This document shows positions 53,704-64,000 of a stretch of DNA of 64,000 nt, one piece after another; position 1 is the first letter of the stretch, and every line of letters starts with the position of its first letter. The position numbers were made by a program, and so were the translations under genes. Source of the DNA: Gemmatirosa kalamazoonensis (GTDB lineage Bacteria > Gemmatimonadota > Gemmatimonadetes > Gemmatimonadales > Gemmatimonadaceae). The DNA is taken from assembly GCF_000522985.1 (NCBI RefSeq), contig NZ_CP007130.1, positions 930,001 through 994,000 on the forward strand, given 5' to 3'. The notes below the pieces were generated by a model. The model saw only the letters and a list, made by a program, of their open reading frames with translations, made no database searches and was not told the DNA's origin.

Positions 53704-53973
53704 ATGCTCCGCGTCCGCCGCTCCCTTCCGCGCCGTCCCGCGCCGTCGTCGTCGCGCACGTACGTCGTGCTCGCCGTCGGGGAGCCCGCCACGGCCGGCG
53801 GCGTGCGCGCGTTAGGCACGCTGAGCGCCCCCTGCCGAGGTGCGGCGCGTGCCCTCGCGCAGGCGCTGCACGCCGACGTGCTGCCGTGCCGGCTCCGCGT
53901 GGTCGCGGCGGGGAGCGCGCCGGGCGACCTCGTGGCGCGCGCGCTCGCCTGCGACGGCCAGGCCGTGGCCTGA
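53704..53973 (+). CDS. Unassigned small protein, 89 residues
   Basis: ATG 53704 opens an Arg-rich N-terminus followed by a likely alpha/beta fold (TYVVLAVGEP, then GAARALAQALHADVLPCRLRVVAAG). It starts 38 bases after the Beta-protein-like gene and could be its operon partner. A GTTAGGC heptamer inside is read as Leu-Gly. No family is recognised and the ORF is short in a GC-rich genome, so the call is tentative. Confidence 0.35.
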   Translation: MLRVRRSLPRRPAPSSSRTYVVLAVGEPATAGGVRALGTLSAPCRGAARALAQALHADVLPCRLRVVAAGSAPGDLVARALACDGQAVA

Positions 53974-54179
53974 GGGCGCCTAACGGGGCGGGGCGGCTCC
54001 GACCGGTCCCGGCCGGTCCCAGCCGGTGAACGGTTCGTCACGCGGGAGCCCGGCCTCCGCCCTCGGGCGCGAAAAAAAGCATCCCTCCGATTCGTGTGAG
54101 TGTCGTATGTTGAGACGCGCCGCCCCGGACACGGGACGGCGCGTCACGCGCCGGGCTCACCCTCATCGCCGCAGCCGCC

Positions 54180-55750
54180 ATGCGCCTCTCGTCCCTCGCT
54201 CGCCGGGCCTCGATCGGCCTGGCGCTCTGTGCCCTGGTCGTCGGAGCCGGAGCCGCCCTGCCGCGCCGCAGCCCGGAGGAGCTGCTCGGGCAGGTCATGA
54301 CGCTCGTGCGCGACCGGTACGCGGCGTCGGAAGTCACGGACGTCTACGCTGCCGCGGCGCGCGGGCTCGTGCGCGAGCTCGGCGACCCGTACAGCCAGCT
54401 CCTCTCGCCGAAGGAGCTCGAGGACTTCTCCCGCTCGACGCTCGGCCGGTACGCGGGCGTGGGCATGGAGGTGGTGCCGGTCGACAGCGCGTTCTACGTC
54501 GGCGAGGTGTTCCCCGGCGGCGCGAGCGAGGCGGCCGGCTTCCGGCGCGGCGACCGCGTCACGCGCGTGGACGGACGCGCCGTCGACGGGATGCCGCTCG
54601 ACAGCGTGGTGGGGCGGCTGCGCGGCGCGCCTAACAGCACGGTCGACGTGGAGACGCGCCGCGGCGCCGCCGGGCCGGCGATGGCGACGCTGCGCCGTGG
54701 CACGGTGCACGTGCCGGCGGTGCCGTTCGTCGTCGCGCAGCGCGGCATCGTCTACGTGCCGCTCCCCGGCGTCTCGGGATCGGCGGGCGCGGAGGTGCAG
54801 AACGCGATCTCGCGCGCGGCGTCGAGCGGCGCGAAGGGGATCGTGCTCGATCTGCGCGGCAACGGCGGCGGCGCGGTGGACCAGGCGGTGCGCGTGGTCA
54901 GCGGCCTGCTGCCGCCGCAGAAGCCGGTGCTGGAGATCCGCGAGCGCACGGGATCGATCGTGCTGCGCACCGAGCCGGGGCCGCAGGTGAACCTGCCGCT
55001 CGTCGTGCTGCAGGACGGTGGCACGGCGTCGGCCGCGGAGATCATCGGCGGCGCGCTGCAGGACCATGACCGCGCGCTCATCGTCGGCACGCGCTCGTTC
55101 GGCAAGGGGCTCGCCCAGTCGGTGTTCCCGCTCGACGGCGGATGGGCGCTCAAGCTGACGACCGCACGCTGGTTCACGCCGGCCGGCCGCTCGATCCACC
55201 GCGACCGCACCGCGGCCGACTCGGCGCGCCACGTCGCGCTCGTCGGCGACGTGCCGGCGGGGCAGGTGACGGAGGCGCGGGCGTTCCGCACGGCGGGGGG
55301 CGGCCGCTGCGCGGCGACGGCGGCATCGCGCCCGACGTCGTGGTGCCCTACGACACGTTAGGCGGCGCCGACCGCGCGATGGCGCTCGCCCTCGGCCGCG
55401 ACGGCGCGGGCGCGAACCGCGCCATCGCGCGTCTCGCCCACGAGCTCTCGCTGCGCGTGGACACGTCGTTCGCGGTGACGCCGGCGTGGCGCGAGCAGCT
55501 CCGCCGCGAGCTCGCACGCGAGCACGTCACGGTCGACTCCGTGCAGTGGGCCGCGGCATCGACGTGGGTCAACCAGCTCCTCGAGCAGCGCGTGGCGACG
55601 TTCGCGTTCGGGCCGGGCGAGGCGCGCCGCCGCGCGCTCGCCTACGACCGGCAGTACCAGGTCGCCGACTCGCTGCTGCGCGCGGCGACGACGGCGCGCG
55701 ACCTGGTCTTCCGCGTCGGGGCCACCGCGGCGACGAAGGGCGGGGCGTGA
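54180..55750 (+). CDS. S41-family carboxyl-terminal processing protease, interrupted by a frameshift
   Basis: Two frames jointly encode about 523 residues: 54180-55361 and, from about 55300, a second frame to 55750. The first has a signal peptide (LALCALVVGAGAAL), a PDZ domain (VFPGGASEAAGFRRGDRVTRVDG) and the protease core, with catalytic Ser in GGTASAAEI and Lys in SFGKGLAQS. It goes wrong after EARAFRTAGG; the second frame supplies the expected RPLRGDGGIAPDVVVPYDTLGG and the C-terminal helices. The break falls in a run of six G at about 55294-55300, and one extra G restores the frame. The family cleaves C-termini of periplasmic proteins. Homopolymer error is the simplest cause; real inactivation would still leave the catalytic core intact. 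Confidence 0.85.
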
Positions 55751-55781
55751 GCCGTTAGGCGCTCGGCGGGAGCCCGACGAC

Positions 55782-55810
55782 TTGTCGCCCCGCGGCACGC
55801 GCCGTAGTTT
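55782..55810 (+). promoter_or_regulatory. Sigma-70-like promoter for the outer-membrane barrel gene
   Basis: TTGTCG (55782-55787) and TAGTTT (55805-55810) are 17 bases apart, 60 bases upstream of the barrel gene's ATG. The same architecture, TTGACG-17-TAGCGT, stands upstream of the RCC1 lipoprotein gene, which supports a shared promoter type. Match to consensus is moderate. Confidence 0.4.
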
Positions 55811-55870
55811 CGCGCGGCCGTCGAGGTGTCCGCCGCGGTTCCCGTCGAGACTCTCTCACTCCATCCCGCC

Positions 55871-56446
55871 ATGCGCTGCGCGCTCACCCTCGCGTTGGTC
55901 ACCGTCGCCAGTGTGGCTCACGCACAGTCCGAGCGGCCGTACTCGATCCAGGCGGCGGGCCTCCTGACGTCGCTCAAGCTCGGGCGCACCGGCAACATCG
56001 GCGGCGCGGGGTTCGAGGTGCAGGGGCGCTACACGCCGCTCAGCAAGCTCTCGTACGGTGTCGGCGTGCAGTACAGCACGCACTCCTCGTTCAACCCGGG
56101 GCTGAACTCCGACGACAAGCTCACGCTGAGCGGCGTGTTCGTCGAGCCGCGCTACGCGGTCCCGCTCACGGCGGCGCGCGTCGGCGTCTACCTCGCGGGC
56201 CGTCTCGCCGGGCTCCGACAGACGAACAACTTCGGGTCGAGCTCCAGCGGCTGGGCGGTCGGCGCGGGCGCGGGCGTGCTGTTCCACCTCAACCAGCGCG
56301 TCGATCTCGATGGCGGCGGCGCGGTGATCCGCCAGTCGCTCGGCGACGTCACCCTGAACAGCGGCGGCGCGGCGACGTTCCCCTCGTTCACGGGCTACGT
56401 CGCGAAGCTCGGCCTCAACGTCGGCTTCGGCACGCGCAAGCTCTGA
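55871..56446 (+). CDS. Small outer-membrane beta-barrel protein
   Basis: A 191-residue exported protein: signal peptide ending VASVAHAQS, then alternating strand patterns with Gly and aromatic girdles (YSIQAAGLLTSLKLG, SYGVGVQYSTHSSF, GVYLAGRLAGLRQT, AVGAGAGVLFHLNQRVDLDGGG, GYVAKLGLNVGFGTRKL). The strand number suggests an eight-stranded barrel of the OmpX/OprF-N or opacity-protein kind. The last strand lacks the usual terminal Phe and ends Lys-Leu. Function unknown. It converges on the large kinase gene with only 12 bases between. Confidence 0.7.
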   Translation: MRCALTLALVTVASVAHAQSERPYSIQAAGLLTSLKLGRTGNIGGAGFEVQGRYTPLSKLSYGVGVQYSTHSSFNPGLNSDDKLTLSGVFVEPRYAVPLTAARVGVYLAGRLAGLRQTNNFGSSSSGWAVGAGAGVLFHLNQRVDLDGGGAVIRQSLGDVTLNSGGAATFPSFTGYVAKLGLNVGFGTRKL

Positions 56447-56458
56447 TCGCCGCCGCGG

Positions 56459-59659
<3,201 letters not shown>

Positions 59660-59767
59660 GCGCAAGGATGTGACGCGCGTCGCGGTCTCGCAACATCGGT
59701 TCTCGGGCCCGACGCGCGCCCCGTGATGGGCGGGATTCCACCCGGGTGCTATGGCTGAGACCGTCGC

Positions 59768-59796
59768 TTGACGCTCCCCGCGGGGCGCCGTAGCGT
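59768..59796 (+). promoter_or_regulatory. Sigma-70-like promoter upstream of the RCC1 lipoprotein gene
   Basis: TTGACG (59768-59773) and TAGCGT (59791-59796) stand 17 bases apart, about 160 bases upstream of the lipoprotein ATG, which would give a long leader. It matches the layout of the promoter proposed at 55782. The 296-base divergent spacer holds no other clear site. Confidence 0.35.
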
Positions 59797-59955
59797 CGCC
59801 ACCGGTGACCGAGCTGTGGCCGACTCGCCGGAGCAGTCCCCGTCGGCACGCGATCGAACGTGGCACGAACGTGAGGCGCCTCACGACGTCGTGAGCGCCA
59901 CCCCTTGCGCCGTCGCGGCGGCGCACCTCCCGCCAGTCACTCGCGACCGCCTCCC

Positions 59956-62343
59956 ATGCCACTCGCCCGTCTCGTTAGGCGCCGCCTCCTGGCCGCCCCC
60001 GCCGTCCTCGCCTGCCTAACGTTCGCCGCGTGCGGTGGCGGCGACACGCTCCGCGTCATCCAGCACGTGAAGAGCGTGGAGATCAACCCGTCGACGGACA
60101 CGGTGGACGTCGGCACGACGCGCACGCTGCAGGCGCGCGTCGTGCCCGACAATCCGGACGCCGAGGCGCCGCCGAACCTGTCGTCGATCACGTGGACGTC
60201 GTCGGACACGAGCCGCCTAACGATCAGCGCCGCGGGCTCCGCGGTGACCGTGTCCGGCAAGGCGGCCGGATCGGTCACGCTGACGGCGCGCTCCGTCGCC
60301 GACCCGAACGTCGCGGCGACGGCGCAGATCGTCGTCACGCCGCGGCCGGCGATCACGCTCGCGGTGGTCCCGGCCGCCGTGAGCCCGGTCGGCGGCCAGA
60401 CCGGCGCCGACGTCACCCTGACCCGGGTCGGCCGCGTCACGTCGCCCGTGGACGTCACGGTGGAGGACCTGCCTAACGGCGTGACCCCGACGGTGACGCC
60501 GGCGACGCTATCCGGCGGCGTGACGACGGCCCACGTCACGCTCGCCGTCGCGGGCGCTGCCACGCCGGGCGACTTCCCGCTCACCGTGCGCGGCAAGACG
60601 CAGGGCGTCAGCGACGCGACCGCGCCCCTCATGCTCCGCGTGCCCGGCTTCTCGCTCGCGCTGCCGACGAGCACGATCTCCGTCTCGCGGGGACTGAGCG
60701 GCGGGAGCACCGCACGGGTGGCCGGCGTCGGCGGGTTCGCGATCCCGGTGGCGCTCAGCCTCGACCCGGCGCCCCCCGGCATCAGCGCGACGCTGTCCAG
60801 GTCGACCGGCGCGGCCGGCGATACGGTGCGCATCTCCGCGCGTGTGGACTCGACGATGGGCGCCGGCACGTACCCGCTGACGCTGCGCGGTAAGGCGAAC
60901 GGGTTCGCCGACCAGATCGCGCGGCTCACGATCGCCGTTCCTCCGCCGGTGGCGGCGCGGCTCGTCGTCACGGCGGGCGACAACCAGGTCGCGGCCGGCA
61001 ACACGCCGACGCCCATCCAGCCCGCCGTCCGCGTCGTCGACGCGAACAACTTCCCGGTGCCTAACGTCACCGTCGACTTCCGCGTCACCGGTGGCGCCGG
61101 GAGCGTCACCACCCGCACCGACATCAGCGACGCGAACGGCATCGCACAGACGACCTGGACGCTCGGACCGTCGGGACCGAACACCCTCGTCGCGTCGGTC
61201 CCGAGCGTGCCCGCGGTACCGGCGGTGACGTTCAGGGCGACCGCCAGTACGGGGCTGACGTCGATCGTGCTCGGCGACGCCTTCTCATGCGGGATCAACT
61301 CGTCGCGCCAGGTGGTCTGCTGGGGCGACAACACGTACGGACAGCTCGGCGACGGGACGCGCACGTCGCGCGGGGTGCCGCGTACCGCCGGCACGTCCGC
61401 GCAGTTCACCCAGCTCGTCGCCGGTGCATCGCACGTGTGCGGGCTGACGACGAACGCATCGAACCAGGTGTACTGCTGGGGGCGCAACGTCGGCGGGGCG
61501 TTGGGACTCGGTGACACCCAGGACCGGCTGCTGCCCACGCCGATCCAGGGGACGACGCTCGCCAAGCTCTCCGCGCTCGCGGCGGGCACCGACTTCACCT
61601 GTGGGCTCACCGTGGCGACGGGCCAGGCCTATTGCTGGGGCGTCAACACCGACGGGCAGCTCGGCGACGGCACGACGACGAACCGGACGCGCCCCGTCAC
61701 GGTCTCCGGGGGCGCAACGTTCAGCGCGATCGCGGCGGGCGGTGCGCACACCTGCGGCACGACGACCGCCGGGGCGACGCTGTGCTGGGGACGGAACGCC
61801 GACGGCCAGCTGGGCGACAGCACCACCGCGGCGCAGGGCCGCCCGACGCTCGTGAAGGGCGGCCAGTCCTTCGTGTCGCTGTCGCTCGGCCTCGCGCACT
61901 CGTGCGCGGTCACGAACGCCGGCCAGGCGTACTGCTGGGGAAACAACGCGTCCGGGCAGCTCGGCGACGGGACGACGACGTCGCGGCTCACGCCGGCCCT
62001 CGTCGCCACGAACCAGCTCCTGAGCCGCATCGGCACGCACAGCGGGCACACGTGCGCCGTGACGTCCACGAGCGGCGCGCTGTGCTGGGGCGCGAACGCC
62101 GACGGGCAGCTCGGCGACGGTGGTACGGCGCCGCACGCGACGCCCGCTGCGGTCACCGGCGGGCTGCTGTTCACCACCGTCGACGTCGGCGCGTCGCACT
62201 CGTGCGGCATCGCCGGCGGCATCGGGTACTGCTGGGGGAAGAACGCGTCAGGACAGCTCGGCGACAACTCGACCACGAGCCGCGTCCAGCCGATGCCGAT
62301 CGCGCTCGGCGTCCTCGGGAACGTGCGCGTGCCAGATCGTTAG
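59956..62343 (+). CDS. Lipoprotein with Ig-like domains and seven RCC1 repeats
   Basis: A 795-residue lipoprotein (lipobox [11 protein letters not shown]). Residues about 35-130 form a Big_2-like domain ([27 protein letters not shown]). Two further beta-sandwich segments follow, then a Big_1/invasin-like domain ([36 protein letters not shown]) near 335-430. The end is a seven-bladed RCC1 propeller: seven CWGxNxxGQLGD repeats with paired Cys suggesting disulfides, for example CGIN and CWGDN. It is likely surface-displayed and binds a partner. The gene carries six GTTAGGC/GCCTAAC heptamers, in three different codon phases, the last forming its own TAG stop. It ends at the perfect terminator at 62361. 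Confidence 0.9.
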   Translation: MPLARLVRRRLLAAPAVLACLTFAACGGGDTLRVIQHVKSVEINPSTDTVDVGTTRTLQARVVPDNPDAEAPPNLSSITWTSSDTSRLTISAAGSAVTVSGKAAGSVTLTARSVADPNVAATAQIVVTPRPAITLAVVPAAVSPVGGQTGADVTLTRVGRVTSPVDVTVEDLPNGVTPTVTPATLSGGVTTAHVTLAVAGAATPGDFPLTVRGKTQGVSDATAPLMLRVPGFSLALPTSTISVSRGLSGGSTARVAGVGGFAIPVALSLDPAPPGISATLSRSTGAAGDTVRISARVDSTMGAGTYPLTLRGKANGFADQIARLTIAVPPPVAARLVVTAGDNQVAAGNTPTPIQPAVRVVDANNFPVPNVTVDFRVTGGAGSVTTRTDISDANGIAQTTWTLGPSGPNTLVASVPSVPAVPAVTFRATASTGLTSIVLGDAFSCGINSSRQVVCWGDNTYGQLGDGTRTSRGVPRTAGTSAQFTQLVAGASHVCGLTTNASNQVYCWGRNVGGALGLGDTQDRLLPTPIQGTTLAKLSALAAGTDFTCGLTVATGQAYCWGVNTDGQLGDGTTTNRTRPVTVSGGATFSAIAAGGAHTCGTTTAGATLCWGRNADGQLGDSTTAAQGRPTLVKGGQSFVSLSLGLAHSCAVTNAGQAYCWGNNASGQLGDGTTTSRLTPALVATNQLLSRIGTHSGHTCAVTSTSGALCWGANADGQLGDGGTAPHATPAAVTGGLLFTTVDVGASHSCGIAGGIGYCWGKNASGQLGDNSTTSRVQPMPIALGVLGNVRVPDR

Positions 62344-62360
62344 GCAGGGGGATACGTCAT

Positions 62361-62404
62361 GCGGCGCGGGCGGAGACCGTTAGGCCTCCGCCCGCGCCGC
62401 TTTT
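62361..62404 (+). terminator. Intrinsic terminator with GTTAGGC in its loop
   Basis: A perfect 15-bp GC stem, GCGGCGCGGGCGGAG at 62361-62375 pairing with 62386-62400, closes a 10-base loop (ACCGTTAGGC) and is followed by TTTT. It ends the RCC1 gene and, read in reverse, also lies behind the convergent secreted-protein gene. Confidence 0.85.
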
Positions 62405-62420
62405 CGATACCTCGTGCGCA

Positions 62421-62825
62421 TCAGCTCTTCACGCGGCCGCGCAGCACGCCTTCCTGCTCGCCGCGCGACCAGCGGCCGGTGACCTCGCCGCCGGTGACCC
62501 GCTGCGCCTGCTTCTCGAATACCAGCTCGAGGACGCCCTTCTCCGTCTCGCCGACGACGACGAGATCCTCGCCGTACACGAACACGCCCATGCGGTGCTC
62601 CGACTGATCCTTCGCGAGGCGGTAGCTCGCGACGAGCTGTCCCGCGGAGTCGCCGACGACGACGACCGCGGGCATGGTGCGGTCGTGGTTGTACGTCGCG
62701 ACGCGGAAGGTCGCGACGGGACGCGTGGCGGGCGTCGCGGACTGCGCAGCGAGTGGGGCGGCGGCGACGATGCCGGCGACGCCGAGCGCGCCCGTGAGCA
62801 CACGGGCAAGAGTGCGAGCGTTCAT
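62421..62825 (-). CDS. Secreted protein of 134 residues, family unknown
   Basis: ATG 62825 encodes a Sec signal peptide ending in PLAAQSA, and the mature chain of about 108 residues is rich in beta strands (TFRVATYNHDRTMPAVVVVGDSAGQLVASYRL, MGVFVYGEDLVVVGETEKGVLELVFE, GGEVTGRWSRGEQEGVLRGRVKS). The pattern suggests a small beta-barrel or lipocalin-like fold. I do not recognise the family. It converges on the RCC1 lipoprotein gene, separated by the shared terminator. Confidence 0.6.
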   Translation of the reverse strand: MNARTLARVLTGALGVAGIVAAAPLAAQSATPATRPVATFRVATYNHDRTMPAVVVVGDSAGQLVASYRLAKDQSEHRMGVFVYGEDLVVVGETEKGVLELVFEKQAQRVTGGEVTGRWSRGEQEGVLRGRVKS

Positions 62826-63264
62826 TGGAGAAGACCTCATCGAATGGTGAGCGTCGTGCATCGTCTCGTGTCGTCGATCGTGATGTTTCGCCGGCGTGAG
62901 GGCTCTACGCCGGGCCTCGTGGCGGAGTTTCAACGCCGCGCACACGGATGCATCACGCGCGATCGTTAGGCACGTCCGCGGGCGGACGACGGCACCATTC
63001 ATGGCATCGCGGACGCGAGCGGCTCCCGGTCCGGAACCGGGACGGAGCGGGCCTCCGCGCGCCGGCCGGCGGGGTTCACCTCGGTCGGGGCGGCGGCGGG
63101 CGCGGCGGCCGATCGATGCGGCCCGCGTCACGCTGGATCCCGGCTGGGCGGTGCCTGGCGGCCTCTGTGGTGTATCATTCACGTGCTAGCACTCGCGTAT
63201 CGATCGGCATGGGCCGGTCGTCATCACGTGAGCCGCACCGTTTTCCGTACCAGCAGTACCACAA
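62826..63264. other. Gene-poor spacer before the HNH gene
   Basis: This 439-base stretch has no convincing ORF. It contains one GTTAGGC (62965-62971), a hairpin TCCCGGT-CCGGA-ACCGGGA (63024-63042), and a perfect palindrome GTGCTAGCAC at 63183-63192 within a less GC-rich, promoter-like patch (TATCATTCACG at 63174-63184). The palindrome lies 73 bases before the HNH start and could be an operator. Confidence 0.5.
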
Positions 63265-63822
63265 GTGACCGCACGACCGACAAATCGTTCCCGCTCCGGG
63301 CCGAAACCGGGGGGCCGCCCAGCCGACGCCGCCCCCTCCCGCGCCCCGGAGCACCGCGGACATCCCGACCACAGCGGCCCCGAGCCGCGCGGGCGCCCCC
63401 GGCGCCGCAAATCCAAGGGTTCCGCCCCCGCCGTCCGCCTGACGTCGCTCCCGACCGGGCGCCGCGCCTATACCGACACCCGCGAGTGGCTGCTCGACCG
63501 CCACGGCCCGGTGTGCGCCTACTGCGGGTTGAAGCACGAGCCCACGGCCATCACGCTCGACCACGTGACCCCGCGGCGCGGGCAGACCGCGTACGACCGG
63601 CGCGACAACCTGGTCCTCGCCTGCCAGCGCTGCAACGGCAACAAGGCGGACACGCCGATCCTCGCCTTCCTGCTCGGCCGCCCTCAGCGGGCGGAGACGC
63701 TGCTCCGCTACGGGCAGCACCTGAGCCCCATGCTGCTCGACCTCGCGCGCCAGGTCGCCGGCGAGGAAGCGGCGGCCCGCGCCGAGCGGCTCGCCGACCC
63801 GGACTACCCGTACGCCGACTGA
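63265..63822 (+). CDS. HNH endonuclease
   Basis: A 185-residue protein from GTG 63265. A basic, disordered N-terminus (about 60 residues rich in Arg, Pro, Gly) precedes the nuclease: CAYCG, then TLDHVTPRRGQTAYDRRDNLVLACQRCNGNKAD, giving the two zinc Cys pairs and the catalytic DH-N-H pattern. This is the classic HNH layout of restriction-like, phage-packaging or DNA-repair nucleases. No partner methylase or toxin is beside it; the next gene encodes a lipoprotein. DNA is the likely substrate, but the biological role is open. Confidence 0.85.
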   Translation: MTARPTNRSRSGPKPGGRPADAAPSRAPEHRGHPDHSGPEPRGRPRRRKSKGSAPAVRLTSLPTGRRAYTDTREWLLDRHGPVCAYCGLKHEPTAITLDHVTPRRGQTAYDRRDNLVLACQRCNGNKADTPILAFLLGRPQRAETLLRYGQHLSPMLLDLARQVAGEEAAARAERLADPDYPYAD

Positions 63823-63828
63823 CCCCGC

Positions 63829-64000
63829 GTGGGCCGTCGCCCCCGGGTCTCCCGCGTGCCCCACGGGGCCGTCGCCGGTACCCTCGCCGTCAGCGCGCTC
63901 GTCGGCGCCTGCGCCCCCGCGCCGGTGCGCCGCCCCACCGTCCCCGCTCCGGTGACGGTCGAGCCCAGCCGCCTGGCCACGGTCGCCACGCTCGTCGCGG
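63829..64000 (+). CDS. Start of a lipoprotein gene, truncated by the window edge
   Basis: From GTG 63829 the frame stays open to base 64000, giving 57 residues. They form a lipoprotein signal (VAGTLAVSALVGAC) followed by a Pro/Val-rich linker (APAPVRRPTVPAPVTVEPS). The GTG lies six bases after the HNH stop; a second GTG at 63856 is an alternative start that fits a shorter signal peptide. No domain is visible before the edge, so the function is unknown. Confidence 0.55.
   Translation, partial: MGRRPRVSRVPHGAVAGTLAVSALVGACAPAPVRRPTVPAPVTVEPSRLATVATLVA

Noticed and set aside
61260-62320. About 150-base periodic repeats considered as a DNA repeat element
   Set aside because: The period matches the RCC1 blades (CWGxNxxGQLGD) of the lipoprotein.
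63183-63194. GCTAGCACTC considered as a CIRCE (HrcA) heat-shock operator
   Set aside because: Only one half (TAGCACTC) is present; the matching GAGTGCTA at 9 bases is missing. It is better described as the short palindrome GTGCTAGCAC.

Overview
The window reads as one piece of a very GC-rich bacterial chromosome. The gene set is typical of Gemmatimonadota: a SusC/SusD outer-membrane pair, ADOP-type ABC permeases with PadR regulators, zinc-ribbon serine/threonine kinases, PAS-rich hybrid histidine kinases, sortilin-like beta-propellers and RCC1/Ig lipoproteins. That assignment is an inference from gene families; no rRNA is present. I saw no tRNA, CRISPR array, transposase or phage module.

Layout. 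1-4.4 kb: end of a D-aminoacylase-type amidohydrolase, a penicillin-acylase-family gene split by a frameshift, a metallophosphoesterase, and a secreted-protein gene with an internal deletion. 4.5-6.4 kb: amtB and a P-II gene read leftward from overlapping promoter signals. 6.6-12.6 kb: a SusC/SusD pair flanked on both sides by short lipoproteins that carry only the TonB-receptor plug domain. 12.7-24.1 kb: an MFS carrier, a five-PAS hybrid kinase, a PepSY-TM protein, a second histidine kinase, an isoquinoline-oxidoreductase-type molybdenum hydroxylase and an unassigned protein. 24.2-32.5 kb: a sortilin-like propeller protein, PilZ, a cysteine-free TraR/DksA-like protein, an orphan GspG and an M14 carboxypeptidase. 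32.6-47.1 kb: two kinases, three ADOP permeases (two with adjacent, divergent PadR genes), a Rieske protein and a CHRD lipoprotein. 47.3-53.9 kb: a hybrid histidine kinase, a methyltransferase, an AraC/small-lipopeptide/TPR cluster and a Beta-protein-like gene. 54.2-64 kb: a frameshifted S41 protease, an outer-membrane barrel, a 1066-residue kinase with an Ig-like domain and a very long charged helix, an Ig/RCC1 lipoprotein, an HNH endonuclease and the start of another lipoprotein.

Functional themes are nutrient capture at the outer membrane (SusCD, M14, acylases), nitrogen sensing (P-II/Amt), envelope export (ADOP permeases under PadR control) and heavy one- and two-component and Ser/Thr phospho-signalling.

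The most unusual signal is not a gene. The heptamer GTTAGGC (complement GCCTAAC) occurs at least 53 times, on both strands. It sits in several reading frames, at stop codons and inside terminator loops, well above what this base composition predicts. Modular nested inverted repeats, and iterated-repeat hairpins where genes converge, are a second layer of structure that gene content does not explain.
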